Origin: Cercospora beticola
Lineage: Eukaryota; Ascomycota; Dothideomycetes; Mycosphaerellales; Mycosphaerellaceae
Reading direction: 5' to 3'
Assembly: GCF_033473495.1 (NCBI RefSeq)
Contig: NC_088939.1
Span: forward strand, 5,022,001-5,086,000
Length of the DNA stretch: 64,000 nucleotides
The notes under the pieces: model-generated
Told to the model about the DNA's origin: nothing
Seen by the model: the letters and a program-made list of their open reading frames with translations, nothing else
Database searches by the model: none
Position numbers and translations under genes: made by a program
In this document: piece after piece, positions 45,601 through 55,725 of the stretch
Layout of the letters: each line of letters opens with the position of its first letter
How positions within the stretch are numbered: position 1 is the stretch's first letter

Positions 45601-46074
45601 TCAGTATAAATGACAAGACTGCAACATTATATGCAAGATCACGTACGTTGCGTTCGATAATTCGATTCCTGCTTCTACTTGGTTGACTTCGGGGTCGCGA
45701 AGGTGTCTTGCATGTCGTCGGAGTTGCAGGTATGCAATGATAAGCGTGAAAGCGGCGAGCAAGGTTGCAATTATTCCGAAAGTTATTGCAAGCAGGACTT
45801 GCTGGTGATCGTTGTCCCTCGCACTCGGCTGTGTGAGTGAAGTGGCTGAGGAGGGCAGCTCAAACCAGCAGAAGTTCGGGGGTGCAGCTGCAAGGCTAAG
45901 GGCGCAGGAAGCTGTAGCACCAACTCGTTTCAGCAGAAGCTGGGGGGTGCACACGCGGGAACTCAGCTCTGGTGGCGTCAGCTCGATCCAGCATAAAGCA
46001 GGAGGTGCACACTGCTGTCGTTCGTCAGCCTTGTTGAAAGTATACTTGCGTTCATGGCACTCTTGCCGCGCCAT
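45601..46074 (-). CDS. Hypothetical small single-pass membrane protein
   Basis: Open frame of 157 residues from the ATG at 46074. The only clear feature is one membrane segment (VLLAITFGIIATLLAAFTLIIAYLQL) followed by basic residues (RRHARHLRD). The region before it is encoded across a triplicated DNA repeat, giving APPALCWIELTP and APPNFCWFELPS at a spacing of about 41 residues; the middle copy is read in another frame. I recognise no family. It may have an intron that I cannot place, because GTACGT near the 3' end could be a donor. Lower confidence than its neighbours. Confidence 0.4.
   Translation of the reverse strand: MARQECHERKYTFNKADERQQCAPPALCWIELTPPELSSRVCTPQLLLKRVGATASCALSLAAAPPNFCWFELPSSATSLTQPSARDNDHQQVLLAITFGIIATLLAAFTLIIAYLQLRRHARHLRDPEVNQVEAGIELSNATYVILHIMLQSCHLY
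45862..46016. repeat. Three tandem copies of a repeat (about 35-bp core, 58-66 bp spacing)
   Basis: Cores start near 45865, 45931 and 45989 with the shared frame CAGCAGAAG-(C/T)-(G/T)-GGGGGTGCA. The third copy is CAGCATAAAGCAGGAGGTGCA. They lie within the small membrane-protein frame and 110-265 bp upstream of the C2H2-ankyrin start. Confidence 0.75.
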
Positions 46075-46127
46075 GTGTTGTACATTTCGATTCAACGTCA
46101 GTCAATGCAGATACAAACAGTCGAGAG

Positions 46128-47858
46128 ATGGATCGGCAATGTGCGACATGCGGCAAGAAGTTCAGCCGCGCGACGACTATGCGACGACATGCGCTATCAC
46201 ATGCTTCACCTGAGGAAGGCAGGACCCACAAATGTCATACATGTGGGAAGACATTCAAGAGAGCGGACAGACTTTCTCGTCACATGAAAATACATACCGG
46301 ACATGATCTTAAAGATTGCAAGCACTGCGGTCGTGGCTTCCGACCTGACTATCTCCCATTTCACCACAAATCTTGTCGTGGGCGATTTGAGCACCATCCA
46401 GACTCGGAGCATCTTCCAGAGCAACGAGAGAGCCGTGCTTTCAAGGAATGGTGTCCCAGCGTCGTCCAGCAGGTGAATCCCCAACATCGGCTGGATCCCC
46501 AACATCGGCTTGAGTATTCAAGACTTTTGAAACCTATACAATTCGTCAATGAAAATGTGTCGAGTATCTGGAACATGGACAGGGAAGTGCGGCGTGCCTG
46601 GCGCACCGATAGCATCCGTTCTGTAGATGGAGCAGTCAGAAGCGCCTGGGACGTTATCAGAGAAGCGGAACGTCTCGTACGCAATGACGACGTACTCGGA
46701 CTCAAAGACCTCTTGAACTCTCTGGAGCCACAATGGGCCAGAGTTACAACGTTCCTGCAACTATCTATCGAAGCTACGGAAGAGACGCGGGATGACGGAT
46801 GCTGGCAGGATGATAATTCACGGGACATGTCTCTACTGGAACATGCGACCGCTTCAGGTGCTTTTGAAGTACTCCGGTACTTGATGTCGCCATGGTCAAA
46901 TCTCGAAGACGTACCGCGGAGCCGAACTATTCTGCATCGCGCTGTACAGCGTGGTCACCTAGAGATGATGACTTTCCTGGTGCGAGACAAAGACGCCGAT
47001 TTGGATTTGATATTGGAGAGCGGAGATTGGGAACTAAGCCCCTTAGCAGTGGCGATCGAGTCAGGCGACATCAATATTGTCAAGCATCTGCTTGATCTTG
47101 GATGCAATCTGCAGGCGAATTGTGATGATCGTTCATCGCCGGCAGTCTCTTTTGCTTTGAGGGAGGGGAGCCAGGATATTGCTCAATGGCTTATCGACCA
47201 GGGAGCTTCTGCTACGAATCCCGATAGCGAGGGCCGCACGCCACTCCACTATGCAGCACGCGCTGGTGCGCTGAGTTTAATGCGAGCTCTATTACGCTTG
47301 GGCGCGGATATCGATGCCGGAGACAAACCATACTTGGAGACGCCGCTATGCGTTGCCGCTCAATACGGCCAAGTGGATGCGATGCGTTTCTTGCTGGAGG
47401 CGGGCGCGAAGGCTGAGCGCATTTCAGGACAGTGCCCGGGCTCGCCTGTATATGCAGTATATTCCGGATTCCTACGATGTGGATCATCTGCCCTTGATCT
47501 ACTGGTCGCTTGGAAAGTCGATCTCGACCGCATGTATGAGGACAAGAGCCAAATGTGCACTGTTCTGAGCTGGATTTGTCGATATTCTGGAAGTCGATCA
47601 GACGGGATAGGATATCTGGTAGGCGCTGGAGCGGACATTAATCTTGGAGATCGACCACCAGTACTTGAGGCCTGGCAACATGGAACGGTTGAGACGGTCG
47701 AATTCCTCCTCAGATCCGGAGCAGAATATGAATCTTTACATCTTGAGAAAGTGCCAGTCGAGGACCCATCGTGGGATCCAGGCAGGGGACACAAAAAAGT
47801 GCTGATTCTCCAGGCCTGGAAAGAGGCACGCACACAGGCAGGCTCCTTTTCCGGCTAA
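46128..47858 (+). CDS. C2H2 zinc finger-ankyrin repeat fusion protein
   Basis: Single exon of 576 residues. Three zinc fingers open the protein: CATCGKKFSRATTMRRHALSH (5-25), CHTCGKTFKRADRLSRHMKIH (36-56) and CKHCGRGF with the spacing ending HHKSC (63-82, the last an unusual C2HC finger). A linker of about 170 residues follows, and then from about residue 225 to 560 a run of about nine ankyrin repeats (TILHRAVQRGHLEMMTFLV, TPLHYAARAGALSLMRALLRLGAD, TPLCVAAQYGQVDAMRFLLEAGA). Such fusions are common in fungi and have unknown targets; the fingers could bind DNA and the ankyrin part proteins. Residues 117-128 (NPQHRLDPQHRL) come from an exact-phase 18-bp tandem duplication. No obvious nuclear-export or signal sequence is seen. 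Confidence 0.85.
   Translation: MDRQCATCGKKFSRATTMRRHALSHASPEEGRTHKCHTCGKTFKRADRLSRHMKIHTGHDLKDCKHCGRGFRPDYLPFHHKSCRGRFEHHPDSEHLPEQRESRAFKEWCPSVVQQVNPQHRLDPQHRLEYSRLLKPIQFVNENVSSIWNMDREVRRAWRTDSIRSVDGAVRSAWDVIREAERLVRNDDVLGLKDLLNSLEPQWARVTTFLQLSIEATEETRDDGCWQDDNSRDMSLLEHATASGAFEVLRYLMSPWSNLEDVPRSRTILHRAVQRGHLEMMTFLVRDKDADLDLILESGDWELSPLAVAIESGDINIVKHLLDLGCNLQANCDDRSSPAVSFALREGSQDIAQWLIDQGASATNPDSEGRTPLHYAARAGALSLMRALLRLGADIDAGDKPYLETPLCVAAQYGQVDAMRFLLEAGAKAERISGQCPGSPVYAVYSGFLRCGSSALDLLVAWKVDLDRMYEDKSQMCTVLSWICRYSGSRSDGIGYLVGAGADINLGDRPPVLEAWQHGTVETVEFLLRSGAEYESLHLEKVPVEDPSWDPGRGHKKVLILQAWKEARTQAGSFSG
46477..46512 (+). repeat. 18-bp tandem duplication within the C2H2-ankyrin gene
   Basis: Two copies of ATCCCCAACATCGGCT in phase give PQHRL twice. 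It is coding-neutral in frame. Confidence 0.85.
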
Positions 47859-49419
47859 GCCTTCGAGTGCTAGCTTATTGCTATTTCAAGCTATCTGTCT
47901 ACAATAGAATGACAAAACTGCGATTGCGTCACAGCTAGCGACAAGACTTCACGCCTGAATTTCCGTCCTGCTACTACTGTCATCATATTCTGCAGCGCAG
48001 AAATGTAGCGTATGTTAGCGGTGCGGAATACGAACCAACACAAGCAACGCTTCCAAGTAGGGCTGGTGTAAGCCGATGAATTTGCGTGCATGGCGCACGA
48101 ACAGAATGGATCTGTTCTACGATAATGTCTAATGTTATGACTTGTTGATCAGAGTAACATACGAACTCCAAGATGCGTTATCGCAATGAAGGTTTGTAGC
48201 ATATCACAACTTTGCGACCTGCTTCGAGGTGGAAGGTGTTGCTGCGGCGAGTGTGTAGGAGATCGAATCATGCCCGCTGATTGAAAATGACCAAAAGCGC
48301 TTTGCCGCACCGACTCGTGTGACTTTTTCACGCGTGTTCAATACATCTCGTTAATCTCAAGCAAGTAATTTTTCTCTTCGTGATCTGATTGCCTGTGCAC
48401 GTGCAGCCTACCCAGTCTTCCTGGACTTGGACTGCCCCAACTGGCAATTTGGCTGGGGCTTATGATGAGTGATCTGCTTATGTCTAGTCTGCACTGGCCC
48501 AATCATTGCCTCTATTGAGCGGTGTGCATTGACTCTACAATTTTTGCCCAGCACTATAATGCTTCCTTGGGTTTCAAGCATCCGCATTGCTGAAACGTGC
48601 TTTCCACGGAGCCTTGTCGAAGGAGCTCCGCTTTTCAACGCAAAACGTTACAGACAGTGTCCAGTATGTAGGTTCAACATTGTCGATAGAGACGCCTTAG
48701 CGGGCGATAGATAGCCAGTCAGAACATCTCAGCGCACTATCGACCTGCTGCAAGCTCGCGTTTTGTGGGAGTTGTGCTGCAGGGGATGCTACATCACTGC
48801 AACGCTTCCTCAAGTCGGCGTAAGATCGGTCCATTTTACTGTTGGGGAGCTGCGTAGCGGTGTGGTTATTGTTGGATCTCGCACGGCTCAATAAGTGGAT
48901 ATGATCGCACTCATCCTTATGCTTGCTGATTTTACCATCATGTTCCGACACTTCCACAGTCGACCGGTCGAGATGTTTGAATAATCCGTAACGGATGAGG
49001 TCGATCTGAATCGTTTCATGAAATTTCCATCGGGGAACGGAAGGCTGCGGACCCTCCAGACCTGGAAAGGGCAACGAGCACAAGCGAGCTCTCTCATCAT
49101 CTTCAGCGGAACGTTGCATGGGCTTTGGAGCACGACCCCAAGTCCTCCCGTATCGCAGAGGAAGCGTCCCATCGCGAAAGGGACAATTCGTTCGCAGCGA
49201 CAGTGGTTACGATGCCACACTCGACTTTGCATCCGCCTTTGCACGAAGCTTTGAGTCCTCAGGATGTAGTGATCGATAGACAAAGAAAACCAACTTCCGT
49301 TTTCGGTAACATGATGGTGTTTCTTTGTTCACTCTTTCAGCATCCTATAATGCGTTGTACTACGCCATGTGAGCTTTGCAAGAAGCCGCCCGCTGTCAAA
49401 ACAGCATAGCACAACAAGA
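47859..49419. other. Intergenic, 1.56 kb
   Basis: One ATG-started minus-strand frame of 140 codons (49119-48697, MQRSAEDDERARLCS...) exists but has no family or promoter support. No repeat, tRNA or element seen. Confidence 0.45.
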
Positions 49420-51375
49420 ATGCCGTTCAGCTGGAATCCGTCGCTGGCAGCGGAGACCCCCGGTTCTCAGGATACTCCACCACCAGTGACTCCATATGCG
49501 CCATATCGCAACCCACTTCCTGCGAGCGACGGACTGCGAGCCGAGTTTCTGGACTTTGCATTGGATTCTGTAAACCATCACAGTTCAGGTGAGAGTCGCG
49601 GTGTACAATAGGATCGCATTTGCTGATCGATGCCAGAGACGAAAGAAGAATGGGCCCGAGTTCTCCTGCAAGAATGGAGTCAACTAATACCGACGGAACA
49701 ACAAAACCTAGTGCAGCAGATCCGAAAAGTATTGGGGTTCTGGAGCCAGGCAGAAGGACAAGTCGCCGCGATCAACAGGTCCCAAAGCGCCGCTCAAGCA
49801 CGACCTCGGTGGCAAGAAGCATCGCGTAGAGCTTCGATACTGGGCCTCGCAATCGATACGCTCAAGAGAATGTGGGATTTGCATGCTCCACCAACGTCGA
49901 GATTCGGACAATGTATAAGCGAACGAAAGAAGTTGGCGCAGAACCTGAAGCGAGATGCGGACTTGATGAAGAAATCAATTCCCTCCTCTGCGCAGAGAAG
50001 TTCGGCTGCGTTCGATGCGTTGGTGGACAGGCAGGAGGCCTTGAAAGCAGCAAGAGCGCGGAAGCAACTGGAAGTTGACTGGAGCCGGGTCAGAAGGCTT
50101 GAAGCAGAGCGACAGCGCAATGCGAAGCCAGCGGGCATTCGAGCCATACCGCTGCGGACTCCAGATTGGACATGGCGACCAATCCAAGACATGCGTGGAG
50201 GCATGGGAACGATCCAAGTCTGGGGCCAGGACAATGGTGGTGGACTGATTGCAGATCGCGTCGTGGTCAAAGATACCATCATCAGGTCAAGGTCGATTTG
50301 GGAAACTTCTACAACCTGGTACGGGGACAAGAGCGACAGAGTTCCAATGGAATTCTGGGCGCACTCAAAAATGGACACCGGTGGGAAATACATTGTGCAT
50401 CTGGCTTCTTCTCAGGCTCAAGTGAACGAGGAAAGAATGCTGTATCGTATGTGGCTGGAATACTGTCCGAACGGCGATCTCTCAGAGCTGATTTCCCGGC
50501 ATCGATCCGCGGAAAGGCGCATCCCCATCGACTTCGTCATCTACACTTTCAAAGCGCTAATCGACTGCTGTCTTCGCATGGAACGCGGGACAGTCGGCAA
50601 GAGTAGTGGAGAATGGGAACAGATTGTCCACAGAGATCTCAAACCCCCGAACATCTTATTGGGATTGCCCAGGGCGACATTCCCCTCCTATCCAGAACCG
50701 AAGATGGCAGATTTCGGTCTGTCGATGGTGACAAATCCGGACGACGAGATGAACCCAAGTTTGTACAATCTTGGAGGTGGGACGCAAGGCTACCTGGCGC
50801 CGGAGCAATTCAGTTTCATCAATCCGATGACCAACGAACCAGTTGACGACTTCAAACTCCTCGCGCCGGCGAACGTGTGGGGCGTGGCGAGTATCGTTCT
50901 TTGCTTGCTGGAGAGATTTGAACTGAATATCGCCACGCAGCCTGATTATATGCCTGGAGGTACATGGCAGTACAGGGTCAGTGATGCCGCCAGGTCCATA
51001 TATCAAGACGCGGATCTCCTCGACATGGTTGATCGCTGTCTGGAGTATCAACCGGCAGACCGTCCGACGCCTGAAGCATTGAGGAAGTGGATCACGAAGA
51101 AGATCGCCGCGGATCCTTGGCTGAGCGTTGAGTCCTGGGGAGGAGAACATCCAGTTGCTTTCGCTCGTGTCGTCGAACCGAAGACCCACAAACATTACAT
51201 CGGCATGTCATTCAATGAAATCACTGGACTGCCACCCGGCGCACCTTATCCTGGCGGCGGCGCGCGCGAACGGCGGTCAAGGCCTCCCGGTAGACGGTTC
51301 GGAACTCGTCCTCCATCATCACCACCGAGAAATCCTTTTTCTGACGGGGCGGCGGCATGGTTAGGCGATAGCTGA
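49420..51375 (+). CDS. Ser/Thr protein kinase with helical N-terminus
   Basis: Exons 49420-49588 and 49637-51375 give 635 residues. The 48-nt intron has a GTGAGA donor, a GCTGAT branch site and a CAG acceptor and joins HHSSG to ETKEEWARV in phase. If this intron were ignored the gene would start at the ATG at 49630 and give 581 residues. Residues about 60-205 are helical and charged. The kinase domain starts near 215: glycine loop RGGMGTIQVW, Lys in VVVKDTI, HRDLKPPN (catalytic Asp390), DFG (Asp415) and APEQ. All catalytic residues are present, so it should be active. The tail is Pro/Arg-rich. Kinases of this lineage-specific fungal type are often clustered with HET or NLR genes; the substrate is unknown. 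Confidence 0.8.
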
Positions 51376-51460
51376 GAGGCCACCTTCGTGCTGCAGGCCA
51401 TTGTAGATAGCTCCCCATCTTTTCAATCTGGCACACCTACTTGAGTGAGTGCCTCCGTGA

Positions 51461-52063
51461 CTAAAGACGCAATTCTTGAAACTCATCATCCTGTGAGAAA
51501 TTGAGATGGAATCGTGGGCACTTCGCATATTCCAGTGTAGCACCGTCTCCTGTCTCGAAGTCGACGACACGGCCTCCAGTTTCCTTATCCTCGCTCAGAT
51601 ACATAGCTTGCAAGCCATCGCCGCTCATGGTCTTCTGCCATGACGGGATACAGAAGCCAAATATTTGTCCTGTAACATCCCAATACGTCTGTTGTTGCGT
51701 ATTCAGGTACTTAAATTTGCCCTTGATCTTGAATGCCAAAGGTGTGTTCCTGCTCTCTTCAAATAGCTCTTTCAGCTTTTTCGCTGTCGTCCCAGATGAA
51801 GCCTTCATCCTCTCTTTTGGCTGAAACGTAGTGACCATGACGAACGGAAGCTGGTCGTCCTTCTCGGCCAGATCCGCGTCTCCATCTTTGTCAACAGCGT
51901 ACGGTGTTCCATCGACTAACACGAGATCGCTCTCTTCGTCTTCGAAAAGCCCAATGCCGTGATCACCTTGCGTCTTGAGGAAAGCTGTGGGAGGACCTCC
52001 ATCTTTGAGGCCGGCGTTGTATGCCGAGAGTAGTGAGAACTGGAAGATGTCGTTCGGAGCCAT
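51461..52063 (-). CDS. Acetolactate-decarboxylase-like protein with substituted metal ligands
   Basis: Single exon of 200 residues starting MAPNDIFQFSLLSAYNAGL. Fold features of alpha-acetolactate decarboxylase (BudA family) are visible: TQGDHGIGLFE near 31-41, LPFVMVTTFQP near 72-82, IFGFCIPSW near 134-142 and the hairpin YLSEDKETGGRVVDFE near 155-170. In active enzymes the zinc is held by a His-x-His just before that hairpin and a His after the GG. Here these are Gln152, Met154 and Arg165. The protein therefore probably does not decarboxylate acetolactate to acetoin and may be a binding or regulatory relative. Bacterial enzymes are 230-260 residues long. It is divergent from the ketopantoate reductase gene. 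Confidence 0.75.
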   Translation of the reverse strand: MAPNDIFQFSLLSAYNAGLKDGGPPTAFLKTQGDHGIGLFEDEESDLVLVDGTPYAVDKDGDADLAEKDDQLPFVMVTTFQPKERMKASSGTTAKKLKELFEESRNTPLAFKIKGKFKYLNTQQQTYWDVTGQIFGFCIPSWQKTMSGDGLQAMYLSEDKETGGRVVDFETGDGATLEYAKCPRFHLNFSQDDEFQELRL

Positions 52064-52630
52064 CTCTTACGCGTCTGTTCGTTTGCCTGCGCTACTGTAA
52101 GTGTGTCAGGGGAGATGGTCAGCAGCTACAGTATGCGCGCCCATGGGATCAAGGCCAGAGACGCGCCATACAAAGCAGCTCGTCAGTGTCGGCATTCTCA
52201 CCGCTTCGTCATGCAGCTAGACAAGCTTGTGGTAAAACTGCAGCTGGCCGGTGTATTCGTCTACTTCAGGGCTGTGTGCGCGCGAGACATCGTCTCTGTC
52301 AGCGCACAAAACTGATCCTGAGCTATGCGGTCGAGCATAACCGCCGTCGGTCTTGCTGAGAGACCGAAGTACAGGGCGTAGGGCGTGATATGACTCTGTT
52401 GTGAAGAATTACTGTAAGCCGCCGAGCTGCTCCAATGCCGATGTCGCTAACGGTCATGCATTGCCTGTTTGCTCATCTGTCATTTTGGAACGCGTCTTCG
52501 GATCGGCCATGTTGAAGAGCATCTTGAGGAGCACGCACGCGTGGAGAACAACACCTTCGCAATTGCGACCAACACAAGTGACAAGAACGACGGGAACTTC
52601 GTGCCTAAGGCATTCACATCCTCACGCAGC
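52064..52630. promoter_or_regulatory. Shared upstream region of the decarboxylase-like and reductase genes
   Basis: 567 bp separate the divergent starts. No distinct motif seen by eye. The open frame running into the reductase begins at TTG, so it is treated as leader. Confidence 0.4.
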
Positions 52631-53662
52631 ATGTCGTCTTCGGGCCCGAGAATACTCCTCCACGGCACAGGAGGAGTGGGAGCAGTCTACGCCTATCAAC
52701 TACTCAAAGGAGGTGCCGACGTAACGGCAATCTGCCGATCCAACTACGAAGCAGTCAAAGACAATGGAATTCTCATCGACTCAGACATCTATGGCAAAGG
52801 CCTACACATCAATCCAAAAGTCGCTCGAACTCCTCAAGAAGCTGCCGAAAATGGACCTTATGATTATCTGCTTGTAGCAACCAAAGCCTTCCCGGAGTCC
52901 AAGACTTCCGAGACGATAGCGCCTGCTGTCACACCAGGCAAGACTACGATCGCTTTGCTTCAGAATGGCGTTGGTATCGAGCAGGAGTACGCGGAACGAT
53001 TCCCAGAGAACACACTTCTCAGCTGTGTGATCTATCAGCCAACAACACAAATCTCACCAGGCCATGTTCGTCACGGCAACTTTGAGAGCTTCGCAACTGG
53101 ACCTTTTCCAGCATCCGCTCACGAGAATCCATCTGTCAAGGCTTCGGGCGAAAAGCTGGTCGAGATCCTCAACGCCGGTGGAGGCAACGCAACCTATCAC
53201 TCAGATATCCAAGAACTCCGCTGGTCCAAACTTCTGCTCAACGTACCATTCAACTCCATCACCGCTCTAACATTAGCACGTGATCTGCCTTTCCTGGCTT
53301 CATCAGAACTCGCAGAACCAGTCGTGAAGGGCGTGCTCGATGAAGTCGTGGCCATATCCCAAGCACTGGGGTACAAGAACATTACGAAGGAGGGTGCCTA
53401 TGAAGGACTTGCCAAGATCATGGCTCGGAAAGGGACGCTGGGGATTGAGTATAGCATGTTGACGGATGTTCTTCATGCGAGGAAGATGGAACATGAGGTG
53501 ATTTTGGGGAATCCAGTGAGAACTGCGCAGAAGTTGGGTGTGCAGGTGCCGAGGATGGAGATGCTTTATGCTTTGGTGAAAGCGTTGGATTTGGCGCAGC
53601 AGAAGAGGAAGCCGGGGCAGAGTTTGGATTGTGAGGACTTGGGCACTGCGGGTGCGAGTTAG
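52631..53662 (+). CDS. 2-dehydropantoate 2-reductase (ApbA/PanE family)
   Basis: Single exon of 343 residues from the ATG at 52631 (MSSSGPRILLHGTGGVGAVY). The N-terminal Rossmann motif is LHGTGGVGAVYAYQLL, followed by a KAFPESKTSETI stretch containing the family's NAD(P)H-site Lys, and a C-terminal helical domain with LRWSKLLLNVPFNSITAL, which holds the catalytic Lys of ketopantoate reductases (WSKLLLN). It would use NADPH to reduce ketopantoate to pantoate in coenzyme A synthesis, or act on a related 2-keto acid; fungi often carry several paralogues. The domain is complete. Its neighbour, divergent, is the decarboxylase-like gene, whose family uses acetolactate, a valine-pathway intermediate that also leads to ketopantoate. 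Confidence 0.85.
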   Translation: MSSSGPRILLHGTGGVGAVYAYQLLKGGADVTAICRSNYEAVKDNGILIDSDIYGKGLHINPKVARTPQEAAENGPYDYLLVATKAFPESKTSETIAPAVTPGKTTIALLQNGVGIEQEYAERFPENTLLSCVIYQPTTQISPGHVRHGNFESFATGPFPASAHENPSVKASGEKLVEILNAGGGNATYHSDIQELRWSKLLLNVPFNSITALTLARDLPFLASSELAEPVVKGVLDEVVAISQALGYKNITKEGAYEGLAKIMARKGTLGIEYSMLTDVLHARKMEHEVILGNPVRTAQKLGVQVPRMEMLYALVKALDLAQQKRKPGQSLDCEDLGTAGAS

Positions 53663-53959
53663 CGTGTGGTATCCAGTACGTTTCATTGCTGCATATCTGG
53701 CGTTGTCGCATAGCGTCAAGGGTGGTCAAGGTACAGACGTATGCTTAGATGTAGACTATAGAAACTGCACATTAGCATTACATTATGCTGCAATCCGTCG
53801 CCTGCTTCGAAACGCTGTCCCGTCTTGATTCTCTGTCGTAATAACGAATGATGGAGGGTATCTTGAACTCTGAACAAAGCACGCTCGCTATGCCAAACAC
53901 AAACCCAGATGACCAAAGCAGACCGCTCGCTTCAAAATGCAACAAAAGTGTCCCAATCA

Positions 53960-54964
53960 TCAACAACATCTTCCACTGCTTCCTGCAAGTCCCAGGACTC
54001 CTCGTCCTTTCCTTCGTCGTCTCGTGCTGCCACCATATCCATCACTCGTTAGTCCGCCAGACTTTATACTGCTCGATCCGTCATCAAATCTGTAATAGTC
54101 CGCATCTCCGTACTGTATTCCACTCATAGGGTCATCAGGATCAATTTCTCCCAGCTCAATCTTCGTCAAGATAATTCGTGCGAGCTTGTTGAACGCTTCT
54201 TCCACGCCGTCTCCAGACAACGCACTCACTTCCATCGCAGCCGGAATTCTGTTCTGGCTGGCCCAGTTCCCAGCGATGCTTGCGTTCACTCCTCGGTCGT
54301 TCTCGCTTGCTATAGTCGCTCTTTGTTGACTTCCCAACGTGATCGGCAAGCTTCCTGGTCCAATCGTTCCTGTCCGACTGCTCAAGCTCCCGAAAGCATC
54401 GCCGTCCAGCAGACTTTCCTGCTGCACTTCTCTCGCCAGATCCGGGTCCTCTTTCAAATCCTTCTTATTTCCAACCAGCACAACACTCAGATGCGGACTA
54501 CCCAGCGTCCTCGCATCTCGCAGAAATTCTCCCAGCCCACGAAACGACTCCGGATTGTTCACATCATACACCAGAATCGCACCTGCAGCGCCGCGATAGT
54601 ACGATCTGCTCACGCTTCGAAAGCGCTCCGTGCCCGCTGTATCCCAAAGCTGTAACTTTATCCTTTTCCTTCGAGGCGCAACTGTATCTCGACCTCGATA
54701 TGTCCCGTTCGCAGCACCCGACTCGCCGATTTTGACAATCTTGCTCGCGAATTCTACACCGATTGTTTGGGAGGATAGAACGCGCCATTCGGATTTTACG
54801 AAGCGGTGGAGGAGACAGGATTTCCCTGCGTTTGAGGGGCCGAGGAGAATGATTTTGGCGAGGTAGTCGTACATGGAACCCAGTTCTTGGGGTCCATGGC
54901 TGCTGGGTGGGAGATCGGTGGCGGTGTTTGTTGATGAGGCTGTGCCTCTTCGCTGGCGAGGCAT
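53960..54964 (-). CDS. Rab4-like small GTPase (Ypt4 type) with insertions
   Basis: Single exon of 334 residues, longer than a usual Rab (about 210). The G motifs are GPSNAGKSC (42-50), TIGVEF, WDTAGTERFRSVSRSYYRG, GNKKDL and a degenerate SAL motif (EVSALSG). A C-terminal Cys-Cys allows geranylgeranylation. There are insertions after the effector loop (about 20 residues: ESGAANGTYRGRDTVAPRRKR) and between the NKKD and SAL motifs (about 60 residues, Ser/Gly-rich). The family closest by eye is Rab4/Ypt4, which acts in endosomal recycling; the extra loops suggest a fungus-specific version. The start at 54964 is the first ATG and gives a disordered 30-residue N-terminus before the G domain. Confidence 0.83.
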   Translation of the reverse strand: MPRQRRGTASSTNTATDLPPSSHGPQELGSMYDYLAKIILLGPSNAGKSCLLHRFVKSEWRVLSSQTIGVEFASKIVKIGESGAANGTYRGRDTVAPRRKRIKLQLWDTAGTERFRSVSRSYYRGAAGAILVYDVNNPESFRGLGEFLRDARTLGSPHLSVVLVGNKKDLKEDPDLAREVQQESLLDGDAFGSLSSRTGTIGPGSLPITLGSQQRATIASENDRGVNASIAGNWASQNRIPAAMEVSALSGDGVEEAFNKLARIILTKIELGEIDPDDPMSGIQYGDADYYRFDDGSSSIKSGGLTSDGYGGSTRRRRKGRGVLGLAGSSGRCC

Positions 54965-55725
54965 GATCGGATATCGTCGAGGCTGTGCTATCGGGAGGAC
55001 ATGGCGGACTGGTGCCGCTGCGTGAGACTTGCGGAGAGTCGAGATGCGATGGACTGTGGTACTGGGTCAGGTGAGGTGGGTATCTGATGTTGCCAAGCGA
55101 AGCGTGGGGACCGATCACATGCAACTTCCACATTCCGACCTCTGGTCAATCGTCCCTCTTCGCTCTACACTATCATCAATGTCTGGCCATCTGAGTGTTC
55201 TCTCATCAGTGATCGATCATCGTAGTCTCCACGCACTTTGCAGCTAACCATCGCAGCACCACGACGTACTATTCAAGCACAGAGAGCATGCGGACCACGC
55301 GAAGGCAAGAACCAGGATTTGCAGTAATACCAAGTTCATCTGGGAAACTCTGTACCGCGAGTGACTGGTCTTCTACACGCTTCGGGTGTGAGCAAGCAAA
55401 CCCCCTCTGCGCTGGCCGGCTCACAAGATCCCTCGGAATCCGACATACTGCTGGCCCTGCAGTTCTCTGCGTACGCAGTCGATTCTGCCATAGCAAGAGC
55501 TTACCATACCCTTTGGAAAAGGATGGGCTGGTATGGCTACACTAGGGCGTGAAGCAAACAGGAAAAATACTACTTCAGACGACTTCATTGAAGTGATATA
55601 GAGCTTTAGCTACTACCAAAGTTCATGAAGACCTCTTCAACCAGCGATCAGGCTTCTCACATACTCCATTTCTAAACAGTATCCCATATATCAAGTATCA
55701 CCAGCATCATTTTCGACCAGCAAGG
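54965..55725. other. Intergenic, 761 bp
   Basis: Between the divergent Rab gene and the small secreted gene. Short frames only; nothing recognised. It should contain both promoters. Confidence 0.5.

Noticed and set aside
48697..49119. 140-codon ATG-started frame on the minus strand upstream of the kinase
   Set aside because: No family or promoter evidence; not enough to call a gene.
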